Shown piece by piece: positions 1-7,615 of a stretch of 64,000 nt of DNA. The notes beneath the pieces were generated by a model. That model made no database searches and was not told the DNA's origin. It saw only the letters and a list, made by a program, of their open reading frames with translations. The position numbers were made by a program, and so were the translations under genes. The stretch comes from Streptomyces canus 299MFChir4.1 (GTDB taxonomy: Bacteria > Actinomycetota > Actinomycetes > Streptomycetales > Streptomycetaceae): NCBI RefSeq assembly GCF_000383615.1, contig NZ_KB911584.1, positions 220,966 to 284,965 on the forward strand, written 5' to 3'. Positions within the stretch are counted from its first letter, which is position 1, and each line of letters opens with the position of its first letter.

Positions 1-165
1 CTCACCCCGTCCGACCTGCGCCGGGAAGGCCGCAGGCTCAACCGGGAGGCGGTCAGGTCGACGAGCCGGCCGGTGACCATCAAGACGCTTCAGGACGAGC
101 TAGGCCTGTCGCGTCGAGAAGCGACTGATCTGCGCCGTGAGGTTGTCGGGGGCGAGCGGTCATGA
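1..165 (+). CDS. C-terminal fragment of a Spd/DUF2637-type element protein
   Basis: Only the last 54 residues are in the window; the frame is open from base 1 to a TGA. The visible part is basic and ends in a helix-turn-helix-like stretch (PVTIKTLQDELGLSRREATD) of the kind that closes many DUF2637/Spd-type proteins of actinomycete conjugative elements. The stop overlaps the start of the next gene as ATGA, which implies translational coupling with the membrane proteins that follow. The family assignment rests on the C-terminal shape and the neighbourhood, so it is tentative. Confidence 0.5.
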   Translation, partial: LTPSDLRREGRRLNREAVRSTSRPVTIKTLQDELGLSRREATDLRREVVGGERS

Positions 166-329
166 AGTGGCTTCTCCTCGGCGCCCTGCTCGCCCTGCTC
201 CTGACCATCCCGGGGGCGCTCCCGCTGGCCGTGGCCGCGGTCGCCGCCGTGGCGACCCATCCTCTGTTCGTCGCGTTCGTCCTCGGTGCCGTAGCCCGCC
301 CGCACCTGACCCGGAGGTGGGCCCGATGA
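162..329 (+). CDS. Small membrane protein, Spd-like
   Basis: This 55-residue protein begins KWLLLGALLALLL, has a second hydrophobic stretch (LAVAAVAAVA) and a short basic tail ending RRWAR. It starts inside the stop of the preceding gene (ATGA) and its own stop overlaps the next start, so the three are coupled. Very short hydrophobic proteins of this type lie beside tra genes in Streptomyces conjugative elements, where spd genes promote spread of the element within the recipient mycelium. The role here is inferred from position only. Confidence 0.6.
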   Translation: MKWLLLGALLALLLTIPGALPLAVAAVAAVATHPLFVAFVLGAVARPHLTRRWAR

Positions 330-745
330 GCAACGTCCCCGAGCCGTACAAGCCCTACGCCACCCCGCCGGTCGAGGGCGTGCCCGCGCACCACCGGCCG
401 CCGAATGTGTTCTACGACGAGCAGGGCCGCCCCGTGCACTTCACGATCGGGCAGCCGCCGGCGCCGCTCGTGGTGCAGGCCCCGGTACAGCAGGGCATGG
501 AGCCGGCCCTGTTCCGGCTGATCGTGATCACGTTCCTGATCCTGGCGGTGGTCGTCGTCTGCACGGCCTGCGTGTGCGCGGTCGTCGTCCTGATGGGCGG
601 CACGTTGATGGGGATCATCGGCGCCGTCGGCCAGAACCTCACGATGCTCACCTTCAGCCTGGTCGGCGCGATCGTCGCCGCCGGATGGGCCGCATCCAAG
701 ATCCGCCCCGCCACCCGAACCGAGCGCGGCCGTAAGCGCCGCTGA
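326..745 (+). CDS. Two-helix membrane protein, SpdB-like
   Basis: The protein has 139 residues. A Pro/Tyr-rich soluble N-terminal half (about 1 to 60) is followed by two strongly hydrophobic segments: about 65 to 95 (LIVITFLILAVVVVCTACVC) and about 98 to 125. The tail is very basic (TRTERGRKRR). It is coupled by ATGA overlap to the small membrane protein upstream. The layout fits SpdB-type proteins that act with TraB in intramycelial plasmid spread, but no sequence motif proves this. Confidence 0.6.
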   Translation: MSNVPEPYKPYATPPVEGVPAHHRPPNVFYDEQGRPVHFTIGQPPAPLVVQAPVQQGMEPALFRLIVITFLILAVVVVCTACVCAVVVLMGGTLMGIIGAVGQNLTMLTFSLVGAIVAAGWAASKIRPATRTERGRKRR

Positions 746-759
746 CCAGGAGGAACTTG

Positions 760-960
760 ATGAACCAACAGCAGCTCCTCACCGAAGCCCTCGACGCCGC
801 CCGCCAGTCCAAGGCGCTCGCCAAACGGATCGAGGACGCCGCCCACAACGGCGACAGCATGCGGGAGATCCCGCGCTACGCCGCAGCCGCCACCGGGTGG
901 GCGGACACCGCCCGCGCCTTCGCCGCCATCGCCGCCGCCCTGCCCGAGAAGGAGGCCTGA
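760..960 (+). CDS. Small Ala-rich helical protein of the transfer module
   Basis: This 66-residue protein is predicted to be almost entirely alpha-helical (MNQQQLLTEALDAARQSKAL and onward). The ATG at 760 is preferred to the adjacent TTG because a perfect AGGAGG lies 6 bases upstream. It sits between the membrane proteins and traB on the same strand. I do not recognise a family. Confidence 0.7.
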   Translation: MNQQQLLTEALDAARQSKALAKRIEDAAHNGDSMREIPRYAAAATGWADTARAFAAIAAALPEKEA

Positions 961-962
961 CC

Positions 963-1148
963 ATGGCCAAGGACATCAGCTTCCGCGACTTCACCCTCGG
1001 CGAGAAGGCCCGCATCGCCGGCCTGGTCGTCCGCATGGGGAAGCGCGGTATCGCCGACAACGGCACCGGAAACGTCGACCTCAGCGACCTGCAGAAGCGC
1101 GTCGAGCACATCGAGAAGACCGCCGAGCGTCGCAAGAACAGCAAGTAG
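963..1148 (+). CDS. Small conserved-looking protein upstream of traB
   Basis: The protein has 61 residues and is charged, beginning MAKDISFRDFTLGEKARIAG and ending in a basic helix (EHIEKTAERRKNSK). A strong GAAGGAGG site inside the end of the previous gene precedes the ATG, so translation is probably coupled. Similar small genes commonly precede the tra gene in actinomycete elements. The function is unknown. Confidence 0.7.
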   Translation: MAKDISFRDFTLGEKARIAGLVVRMGKRGIADNGTGNVDLSDLQKRVEHIEKTAERRKNSK

Positions 1149-1233
1149 CTGCGCCCCGGGGCGGCCGTCCTTCCGCCAAGTCGTCCGACCGCCCCGGGCC
1201 TCCCATCCCTCCGCAAAGAGACGGAACCCCAGC

Positions 1234-3336
1234 ATGACCGACACCACGAATCGGCCGCCTGTCGAGGCCGACAAGGCACCCGAACCGGTGTCCCTCGCCA
1301 AGCCCGAACAGCCCGCCGAACAGGCAGAACACACCCCGCGACGCCTCCGCATCGGAGCGCTGCGCGAGGTCGTCGTCGAGACCCGCCGGCACACCGCGTA
1401 CCGCACCCTCGTCCGCCACAGCTCCTACACGTGGGGCGGCGCCCGCGTCCTGACCCGCCGCGCCTGGGAGTCCCGTACCGCATCCCTGCACCAGCGGATG
1501 ATCAGGATTGCCGAGGCGTCGGGGAACGAGGAACTCGTCCGGCAGTGGGAACAGCGGGCGCACGTCTACCGGTTCGCCCGCCACCGCCGCCGTACCGAGC
1601 TGTTGCAGATGGCCATCAACGCGCCGCGCGCCCTGCTGTCCGGTGTAATCACCGGGGCGGGCCTGCTGCTCGTGCTGGGCATCATGCTGGCCTGGTATCA
1701 GCACGACGTTCACCAGGTGCTCGCCCCGATCAATGCGGCCGTCGAGTTCGTCGGCTGGATTGCTTTTCTCGCCGCCGTGATCTTCAAGCCGCTGCTGTAC
1801 TCCCTGCCCATCCTCGCCCTGCTCGGCGTCTGGTCCGTTGGCCGCAACCAGCGCACCGCCCCCACCTGGGCCCTGCCCCTCGACGGCGACGAGCGGGACG
1901 TTGTGCCTGATGAGAACGCCATCATGCGGGCCCTGGGCAAGTTGGGCATTGCCCCGCTCAATGCGGCCCTCAAGGAGGGCTGGAAGCCGCGTTGGGTGCA
2001 GCCGTCGACCCGGTCAGGGAACGGCTGGCATGCGCAGCTGCAGCTGCCCGAAGGCGTGCCCGTCGAGATGATCGCCGACAAGAAGCAGATCCTCGCGCAC
2101 AACCTGATGCGCAAGCCGATCGAGGTGTGGCCGACCGAGCCGCGCGACCAGGCCGGTGTCCTCGACCTGTGGGTCGCCGACCCCGGCGTCCTCACCAAGG
2201 CGGTACCGCCTTGGCCGCTCCTCACTGAGGGCACCACCGACTTCTTCAAGGGCGTGCCCGTCGCGCTCAACGCCCGCAGCGAGCAGGTCATCGGCCGGCT
2301 GATGGCCTCCAACTACCTGATCGCCGGAATCATGGGCTCGGGCAAGTCGTCGCTAGTCGTCTCCCTGCTGCTCGGTGCGATGCTCGATCCGCTGGTCGAG
2401 ATCGACGTGCACGTCCTGGCCTTCAACTCCGACTACGACCCGATGCGGCCCCGCCTGCGGAGCCTGGTCAAGGGCGACGACGCCGAGCATGTGGTTGCGG
2501 CCATGGACACGCTGCGCGCTCTGGCCGCCGAGGTGTCCCGCCGCGGGCAGGAGTTGGAGCGCATCGGCACGGACACCAAGGTCACCCGTGAGATGGCCGA
2601 GCGTGACCCGTCGATGCGCCCCCGGATCGTCGTGTTCGACGAGGTCCACGAGCTGTTCACCCACAAGGACCACGGCAAGGAAGCCAAGGAACTCGCGCTG
2701 AAGGTCACCAAGAAGGCCCGGAAGACCGCCATCACGCTGCTGTGGATCACCCCGGACGCTGATGCAGCGAGCCTGCCGCGCGGGATCTCCAAGACCGTGT
2801 CCCACCGGGTCGCGTTCGCCATCAACGACCATCAGGGCAACGACGCGATCCTCGGTACCGGCATGCACAAGAACGGCTACTCGGCGACGACGCTGGTTGC
2901 GGGTGAGGACCAGGGCACCGCGATGGCGGCCGGTTTCGGGAAGACACCCGGGCTGATCCGCGCGTACTACGTGCGGAAGGAGGCAGGCATCGACGAGGTG
3001 ACGCCGGTCGTCGAGCGGGCGATGGCGCTTCGCGAGGGCACCAGTCCGATGGACACGCCCACGTTCACGCCGGTTGACCACCTCACCGACGTCGCGGCCG
3101 TCCTCGGGCACGAGCCGAAGATGCTCACGCAGGACGTTCTGCGCGGGCTGCAAGACCTCAACCCGACCGAGTACAACGACTGGACGTTCCGGAACCTCAG
3201 GGGCGTCCTCGACGATGCCGGGCACGGCGAATACAAGACCAACGGCGGGCGCCAGCACGTCAGCCGGGACCGCATCTTGGAGGCCATCGCCGGCCGCGAG
3301 GATGACGATCCCGACGAGGGAGGCATCGAGGACTGA
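1234..3336 (+). CDS. traB: FtsK/SpoIIIE-type DNA translocase, TraB-like transfer protein
   Basis: This 700-residue protein moves double-stranded DNA between hyphae in the single-protein conjugation system typical of Streptomyces. An N-terminal basic region is followed by hydrophobic segments at about 130 to 210 that anchor it in the membrane. The motor domain carries a Walker A motif (GIMGSGKSS, near residue 368) and a Walker B motif (RIVVFDEVHE, near 468). The last 80 residues look like a small winged-helix module (from about 620), the part that in TraB proteins recognises repeats in the clt locus. The length and architecture match the family. A repeat-rich stretch follows directly downstream and could be its target. 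Confidence 0.92.
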   Translation: MTDTTNRPPVEADKAPEPVSLAKPEQPAEQAEHTPRRLRIGALREVVVETRRHTAYRTLVRHSSYTWGGARVLTRRAWESRTASLHQRMIRIAEASGNEELVRQWEQRAHVYRFARHRRRTELLQMAINAPRALLSGVITGAGLLLVLGIMLAWYQHDVHQVLAPINAAVEFVGWIAFLAAVIFKPLLYSLPILALLGVWSVGRNQRTAPTWALPLDGDERDVVPDENAIMRALGKLGIAPLNAALKEGWKPRWVQPSTRSGNGWHAQLQLPEGVPVEMIADKKQILAHNLMRKPIEVWPTEPRDQAGVLDLWVADPGVLTKAVPPWPLLTEGTTDFFKGVPVALNARSEQVIGRLMASNYLIAGIMGSGKSSLVVSLLLGAMLDPLVEIDVHVLAFNSDYDPMRPRLRSLVKGDDAEHVVAAMDTLRALAAEVSRRGQELERIGTDTKVTREMAERDPSMRPRIVVFDEVHELFTHKDHGKEAKELALKVTKKARKTAITLLWITPDADAASLPRGISKTVSHRVAFAINDHQGNDAILGTGMHKNGYSATTLVAGEDQGTAMAAGFGKTPGLIRAYYVRKEAGIDEVTPVVERAMALREGTSPMDTPTFTPVDHLTDVAAVLGHEPKMLTQDVLRGLQDLNPTEYNDWTFRNLRGVLDDAGHGEYKTNGGRQHVSRDRILEAIAGREDDDPDEGGIED

Positions 3337-3352
3337 GGGAGTTCTCCCTACC

Positions 3353-3419
3353 TGCCTCCCCACCCCGCCTCCCTGTACATGACCTGCATAAATGGCCAGT
3401 CAGGGAGGCCGGGGAGGCA
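3353..3419. repeat. Nested inverted repeats after traB, possible clt transfer locus
   Basis: Two perfect 9-bp inverted repeats are nested: outer TGCCTCCCC (3353-3361) with GGGGAGGCA (3411-3419), inner GCCTCCCTG (3367-3375) with CAGGGAGGC (3401-3409). They flank an AT-richer centre. More CCTCCC copies follow up to about 3488. Known clt loci of Streptomyces plasmids lie beside tra and contain short repeats bound by TraB, so this is a candidate. It might instead act as a traB terminator or an operator. Confidence 0.5.
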
Positions 3420-3502
3420 CGGTTTCGCCCTCGCCGAAACCCCTGGAAACGGCTCCTGTGCCTCCCCCCTCGTTCCTCCCTCCCCTCCTACGGAAGGACA
3501 CC

Positions 3503-4117
3503 GTGACCGCCATCTTCGAGACCCCGGCGGAGACGCTCGGCGAGCACATCGCCCGCCTCGCCGCCATCGAATCCGAAGCCGACACCGTGCAGCTGTGGCA
3601 GCCCATGCTGATACCGGGCCTGCTCCAGACCCACGCCTACGCCGCCGCATCCATTCACGCCCTCGCCCCGGCCCTGCCGCTCGACGTCGTCGACCACCGC
3701 GCCGACCTCCGGCAGCAGCGCATCGACCACCTCGGCCGGCCCGGCGCCCGCAGCATCACCGCCATCATCGACGAGGCGGCCCTGTATCGGCCTGTGGGCG
3801 GCTACGCCACGCTCGCCGCCCAACTGGAGCACCTGCTCGCCGTCGAGGCACTCCAGCCGTCCCTGACGATCCGTGTGCTGCCTCAGGGCAGCGAAGCCCA
3901 CCCGGGCCTGGCGGGGGCGTTCACCCTGTACCGGGCGGCCGGGAAGCGTGCCGTGTTCGTCGAGGCCCTGACCGAGTCCGTCATCCGCACCCGCCCCGAG
4001 GACGTCGCCGCCTACTCTTCCGCCTGGGACCGGCTCCTCGGCCTGGCTTTGTCCGCCCGGGAGTCGGTGGCCCTGATCGATGGAACGAGAGGAACCCTGT
4101 GCCGCAGGAGCAACTGA
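3503..4117 (+). CDS. DUF5753 domain protein (Scr1-like, without HTH)
   Basis: The protein has 204 residues. The GTG start is chosen because GGAAGGA lies just upstream; the frame is open further 5' but that stretch is repeat-rich and low in coding character. It consists of the DUF5753 ligand-like domain seen at the C-terminus of Scr1-type XRE regulators (early motif IPGLLQTHAYA; later IRVLPQGSEAHPG). The usual N-terminal helix-turn-helix is missing. A DUF397 gene overlaps its 3' end, which is the standard pairing. A stand-alone DUF5753 protein may modulate another regulator instead of binding DNA. Confidence 0.8.
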   Translation: MTAIFETPAETLGEHIARLAAIESEADTVQLWQPMLIPGLLQTHAYAAASIHALAPALPLDVVDHRADLRQQRIDHLGRPGARSITAIIDEAALYRPVGGYATLAAQLEHLLAVEALQPSLTIRVLPQGSEAHPGLAGAFTLYRAAGKRAVFVEALTESVIRTRPEDVAAYSSAWDRLLGLALSARESVALIDGTRGTLCRRSN

Positions 4118-4281
4118 TCTGGAAGACCTCGACGTACACGGACAGCGGCACGTGCGTCGAGTGGGCGCGGCCCGCCTCCGGTGTCCTCGTCCGCGACACC
4201 AAGGACCGGCAGCGGGGTCGTGTGCAGCTGTCCGGCGACAGTTGGCGGACTTTCGTCGTTTGGGTGCAGCAGGCACCGTAG
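4099..4281 (+). CDS. DUF397 protein (BldB-like partner of Scr1-type regulators)
   Basis: This 60-residue protein shows the DUF397 signature: W(K)TSTYTDSGTCVEWA near the N-terminus, a central VRDTKD, and a C-terminal SWRTFVVWV. Small DUF397 proteins bind and modulate Scr1/WhiJ-type regulators in Streptomyces. The GTG start lies inside the upstream DUF5753 gene with a GAGAGGAA site, so the two products are probably made together in similar amounts. Confidence 0.88.
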   Translation: MPQEQLIWKTSTYTDSGTCVEWARPASGVLVRDTKDRQRGRVQLSGDSWRTFVVWVQQAP

Positions 4282-4350
4282 GCGCCCTGGTGTAGCCGCC
4301 GCCCCCTCGTCACGATGGCCTCGGTCATTCGCTGACGAGGGGGTTCGTGC

Positions 4351-4722
4351 ATGGACGACGTAGTAGTTCCGTACCGGCCGTTCGAGTGCATGTTGACGGG
4401 CTTCGTAAACGACACTGCCGTAGACCTCGCCCGCTTCTACAAGGACGGGCATGTGGCCCACCCGGGAGACCCGTTCGGGGAAGTCTTTGCCTGGCTGTGG
4501 GACTACCAGCGCAGCACGGCCGTCTCCTCGTTCGCTCAGCTGATGGCGACGGCGAAGGACAACACGCCAGACGGCACCAAGCTGACGATGGAGGAACTGA
4601 TTCGGGGGTTGCGGTTCGCCTTGCACCGGACCCGGCTGTCAGATGCCGGAGAGTTCGACGCCGTGGAACGCACGCTCCGGAAGGAGCTGCCCGCCCGCTT
4701 CGGCGGCCGGACCGACCTGTGA
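4351..4722 (+). CDS. Hypothetical protein, cotranscribed with the Nudix gene
   Basis: The protein has 123 residues, is soluble, and has no motif that I recognise. It is acidic and mixed alpha-helical (for example [20 protein letters not shown]). The ATG follows a GAGGGGG site. Its stop overlaps the GTG start of the Nudix gene, which suggests a two-gene unit. Confidence 0.7.
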   Translation: MDDVVVPYRPFECMLTGFVNDTAVDLARFYKDGHVAHPGDPFGEVFAWLWDYQRSTAVSSFAQLMATAKDNTPDGTKLTMEELIRGLRFALHRTRLSDAGEFDAVERTLRKELPARFGGRTDL

Positions 4723-5096
4723 CAGCCGCCGCCATGGCCGTCATCGTCGACGAGGGGCGTCTCCTACTGATCCGCCGCGCGGCGGCAGAGGGTGACCTTC
4801 TGTGGGCGCTTCCGGGTGGCATCGTCGAGCCGGGCGAGACCGCCCGACAGGCGGCTGTGCGGGAAGCCTTCGAGGAGACCGGCCTCACTGTGGAAGCCGT
4901 CCGGCAGCTCGGGGAGCGGGTACACCCAGACACCGGGCGCCGCATCGCCTACGTGGCGTGCACGCCCCTCACGGGCACGGCGCACGCAGCCTCACCCCGG
5001 GAGGTCGCCGCCGTCGCCTGGGTGCCGCCCGCCGAGATCCTGCAGTACGTGCCGCGCGGGCTGTACCCGCCCGTGCAGACCTACTTGGAGCAGTAG
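4719..5096 (+). CDS. Nudix hydrolase (MutT-like)
   Basis: This is a 125-residue single-domain Nudix enzyme that hydrolyses nucleoside diphosphates linked to another group, using a divalent metal. The full Nudix box is present: G34, E40, R48-E49, E52-E53 and G55 in the GX5EX7REUXEEXGU pattern. The GTG start overlaps the upstream stop (GTGA). The substrate cannot be read from the sequence. It converges with a CYTH protein across a shared terminator, so two phosphate-ester or nucleotide-processing folds lie side by side in the element. Confidence 0.9.
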   Translation: MTAAAMAVIVDEGRLLLIRRAAAEGDLLWALPGGIVEPGETARQAAVREAFEETGLTVEAVRQLGERVHPDTGRRIAYVACTPLTGTAHAASPREVAAVAWVPPAEILQYVPRGLYPPVQTYLEQ

Positions 5097-5101
5097 TAGT
5101 G

Positions 5102-5145
5102 AAGGGCCCCCGCCCGGTCGTCATGGCCAGGCGGGGGCCCTTTTT
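5102..5145. terminator. Bidirectional rho-independent terminator
   Basis: A long GC-rich hairpin (AAGGGCCCCCGCC pairing with GGCGGGGGCCCTT) ends in TTTTT on the plus strand, with matching A residues on the other side. It lies between the convergent Nudix and CYTH genes and should stop both transcripts. Confidence 0.9.
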
Positions 5146-5149
5146 CGTT

Positions 5150-5704
5150 TCAGCGGCGCTGCGCCGCCACCGCACCCGTGTACGTCTCGCGGGTCAGATC
5201 CCCGGGGGCGATGCCCAGCTCGGCGAGCACCGCCCGGATGTCTTCGAGGGCCGCAGGCACCTCGTCCTCGTCGACGAGGGTCTCGACTTCCAGGAAGGTG
5301 CCGTCGATCTCGGGGACACGGACCAGGGTGGCGAGCATCTGCCGGCCGCGCGCGGTGAAGTCGTAGTTGCGGCACCGCTTCTGGAAGGCGATGACCGGCA
5401 CGTAGCCGAGGCCCTGGAAGATGGTGTGCGCGGCCTCCGAGTCGGCGACCTGCGTCTCGTGCTCAGGCTTCGACCCGGACTCCTCGTCGACCGCCGCATC
5501 CTTGTACGTGAGCAACGTGCGCAGCCCATCGGGCCCGTGCACGGTGCGCACCCTCAACTCCTGGTCCGCTTTCTCCAGCGACCCGTCCGGCCGGTCGTAG
5601 TAGGTGTCCTGATAGACCTCGACACGTGCCGCCGCCCGCTCGTCCAGCTGCCGCATCACGGCCTCCGGCACGTGCACTCTGGCCTTCAGCTCGGCCTCGA
5701 TCAC
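5150..5704 (-). CDS. CYTH domain protein (class IV adenylate cyclase/triphosphatase fold)
   Basis: The 184-residue protein opens with the diagnostic ExExK motif (E3, E5, K7) of the CYTH triphosphate-tunnel fold, followed by alternating basic and acidic strands (ELRVRT near 50, TYKDA near 68, FLEVETLVDEDE near 140). CYTH enzymes act on triphosphates: CyaB makes cAMP and others cleave thiamine triphosphate or inorganic polyphosphate. The closest overall layout is the CyaB type, but the substrate is not determined. It lies 18 bases after an XRE regulator gene and is probably co-transcribed with it. Confidence 0.87.
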   Translation of the reverse strand: MIEAELKARVHVPEAVMRQLDERAAARVEVYQDTYYDRPDGSLEKADQELRVRTVHGPDGLRTLLTYKDAAVDEESGSKPEHETQVADSEAAHTIFQGLGYVPVIAFQKRCRNYDFTARGRQMLATLVRVPEIDGTFLEVETLVDEDEVPAALEDIRAVLAELGIAPGDLTRETYTGAVAAQRR

Positions 5705-5722
5705 GGCCGTCTCCCCTCTCCG

Positions 5723-6574
5723 TCAGACGGTGCGCACAGCCCCGTCGATGACCGCCTCGAACATCCGCCGGAACCCGCGGTACAGCGGACCGTGCGGGGT
5801 TTCCATCACCTTGTACGTGGCCGACTCGTGCCCCTCCCACCCCGAGTCGAACGCCCCGACGAACATCGTGGAGTCCGTGCGGATCAGCCGCCAGGTGGGC
5901 AGCATTCCGTACCGCCATACCCCGATGTCGCAGGAATCGGCCAGCTCCCGCAGCCGCGCCTCGGCGAGCAGCACCCCGGACGCGAGAGACTCGGCGGACT
6001 CGCCGATCTCGGCCGCCCGGCGCCCCAGGGCGTCGCTGTCGGGGTCGAGGAGAGCGACCCGGACCCGAAGCCCTTTGCCGCCCTGGTCGCGCGGCAGACA
6101 GGCGCGCAGCAGGCTGTCATTGAGCCCGATCAGGCCGAGGCCGCGCACAGCGAGTACGTCCAACTCCTCGGCTTCGCGGGCCTGCTGCTGAATCTCCTCG
6201 GCCGCCGAGTTCTGCGCCGCGTACACGCGGACCACCTCAGGGAACGCGGTGAGGTCGAAGGCGGCACCGCCGGAGCGCTTCTCCCGGCTCGCGGCCAGGC
6301 CGAGCAGATGCCGGGCATCGTCCGGCATGTGGAGGCCATCGGCGATCCGCTCGTACACGTCGAGGCGGGACACTTCCCGGCGGCCGTTGATGATCTCGTT
6401 GACGCGGGCCTGCGTCATCCCGGCCGCGGAAGCGATGCGGGCCTGGCTCGCGCCGGCGTACTGCTGCACATGCCGGAACACGGCGCCCATGTCCCGGGCT
6501 CTGAGGGCCTGGCGGACCTCGGCGCGCTCCCATGCCCAGTCGGGCAGTTCGATCGGCTGCAGCGCGGTCCCCAT
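5723..6574 (-). CDS. XRE-family regulator with C-terminal sensor domain
   Basis: The protein has 283 residues from the chosen ATG, which follows GGGGGCC; an upstream in-frame ATG would add 13 residues. Residues about 30 to 85 form an HTH of the XRE type (ASQARIASAAGMTQARVNEI). The remaining 200 residues form a separate domain with strands such as RVRVALLDPDSDALG and YGMLPTWRLIRTD, possibly ligand sensing. A perfect 15-bp palindrome lies 38 bases upstream and is the likely operator. The gene directly precedes the CYTH gene. Confidence 0.85.
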   Translation of the reverse strand: MGTALQPIELPDWAWERAEVRQALRARDMGAVFRHVQQYAGASQARIASAAGMTQARVNEIINGRREVSRLDVYERIADGLHMPDDARHLLGLAASREKRSGGAAFDLTAFPEVVRVYAAQNSAAEEIQQQAREAEELDVLAVRGLGLIGLNDSLLRACLPRDQGGKGLRVRVALLDPDSDALGRRAAEIGESAESLASGVLLAEARLRELADSCDIGVWRYGMLPTWRLIRTDSTMFVGAFDSGWEGHESATYKVMETPHGPLYRGFRRMFEAVIDGAVRTV

Positions 6575-6611
6575 GATTCGGCCCCCGGTATCGCGAACGG
6601 GATGGAAAGCC

Positions 6612-6626
6612 ATCTCACAGTGAGAT
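6612..6626. promoter_or_regulatory. Palindromic operator candidate ATCTCACAGTGAGAT
   Basis: A perfect 15-bp palindrome lies between the leftward XRE regulator and the rightward 65-residue gene. The position and symmetry fit an autoregulatory XRE operator in a divergent promoter region. Confidence 0.6.
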
Positions 6627-6737
6627 TACCGGTGGGGGATCGAACCGACACCATCCGTCACATGACGCTGGTCAGATCGTGCAAACCCCGGCGGCCGCGC
6701 TAACGGCCCCGGGCGTGACCGACTGGTTGGAGTCGAT

Positions 6738-6935
6738 ATGTCGGAGAATACGCAGACCGCCCCCGCCACCAACACCCCTTCCGGGTACGGCTGGTGTGCC
6801 TGGCATCAGAACTACGCGCGGGGCGTGCGCCTCGTACAGGTCATCGAGCAGGGCAGCAACGGGAACGGCAGCCTGTTCGCCTGCCGCCCGTGCCGCGACG
6901 TGTACGACCTGGTCCCGCTCGCCGACCAGCCGTGA
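6738..6935 (+). CDS. Small Cys-containing protein, possible zinc knuckle
   Basis: The protein has 65 residues. Two paired metal-ligand candidates are visible: CAWH near residue 20 and CRPC near 50, suggesting a minimal zinc ribbon. It starts after a GGAG site in the divergent region opposite the XRE regulator, and its stop overlaps the next small gene. The function is unknown; similar tiny zinc-ribbon proteins are common accessory genes of actinophages and actinomycete integrative elements. Confidence 0.7.
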   Translation: MSENTQTAPATNTPSGYGWCAWHQNYARGVRLVQVIEQGSNGNGSLFACRPCRDVYDLVPLADQP

Positions 6936-7087
6936 ACGACACGGACAAGACACCCGAGTGCAGCCTCGGGGAGCACCTGATGTGTGCGGGCCCGCGAGTC
7001 ATCCGCCGGACCGGCGCCCCGTCGTGGGAGGCGCCGGTCATGACGATCCGCTGCACCTGCACCTGCCACTGCGGGCAGCAGTGCTGA
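6932..7087 (+). CDS. Small Cys-rich protein
   Basis: The protein has 51 residues, translationally coupled to the preceding gene by a GTGA overlap. It ends in a dense cysteine/histidine cluster (CTCTCHCGQQC) and has two earlier cysteines (near residues 10 and 18), consistent with metal binding. I do not recognise a family. Confidence 0.65.
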   Translation: MNDTDKTPECSLGEHLMCAGPRVIRRTGAPSWEAPVMTIRCTCTCHCGQQC

Positions 7088-7090
7088 GCC

Positions 7091-7615
7091 TCACAGGCGG
7101 GGCGGCCAGCCCGGCTCAGGTCGCCCGTCGCTGAGCAAGTTCAGCACCCGCCAGCCTGCCGCCGGGTCGTAGCGCATCACCAACGGCAGGTTCCGCGACA
7201 GGTCCGTCGCGATGTCCCCCGCGGCCGGCCGCGGCACCATGTAGACCAGCTCTACATCGAAGTCGAGGACGATGTGCCGGGCCGTCGCCACCCACTCGTG
7301 CGCGCCCGGCTTCCACTCCAGCAGGTCCGGCAGCTGCAACGCCTCGAAGACGCACCACAGGGGATGCTCCGGCTGCTCGACGGCGAACGCCTCGACGACG
7401 TCGTCCGGATCGAAGCCTGCCCGGTAGGCCGTGACCTCCTGGCCGTACAGCCACGCCTGCGTCATGCAGCGGCGCAGCGTCGGGTCCATGCGCGGCCACG
7501 CCTTGGTGAGGCTCTGCTCGCCCCACACGGCCTGCGTGAAGGCGAAGCCGGCGTTACACACGGCAGCGTGCGCCGCATCCTCCTGCTGCTGCGGGGTCAG
7601 GTCGTCGAGGTTCAT
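7091..7615 (-). CDS. Hypothetical protein downstream of the tape-measure gene
   Basis: The protein has 174 residues, is soluble and acidic, with Trp and aromatic residues spread through it (EQPEHPLWCVFEALQLPDLL). Its ATG overlaps the stop of the tape-measure gene by one base (TGATG), so the two are coupled and may work together. No family is recognised. Confidence 0.75.
   Translation of the reverse strand: MNLDDLTPQQQEDAAHAAVCNAGFAFTQAVWGEQSLTKAWPRMDPTLRRCMTQAWLYGQEVTAYRAGFDPDDVVEAFAVEQPEHPLWCVFEALQLPDLLEWKPGAHEWVATARHIVLDFDVELVYMVPRPAAGDIATDLSRNLPLVMRYDPAAGWRVLNLLSDGRPEPGWPPRL

Noticed and set aside
3392..3502. Upstream start for the DUF5753 protein at 3392
   Set aside because: The extra 37 residues are Pro/Gly-rich and overlap the inverted repeats; the GTG at 3503 has a good ribosome site.
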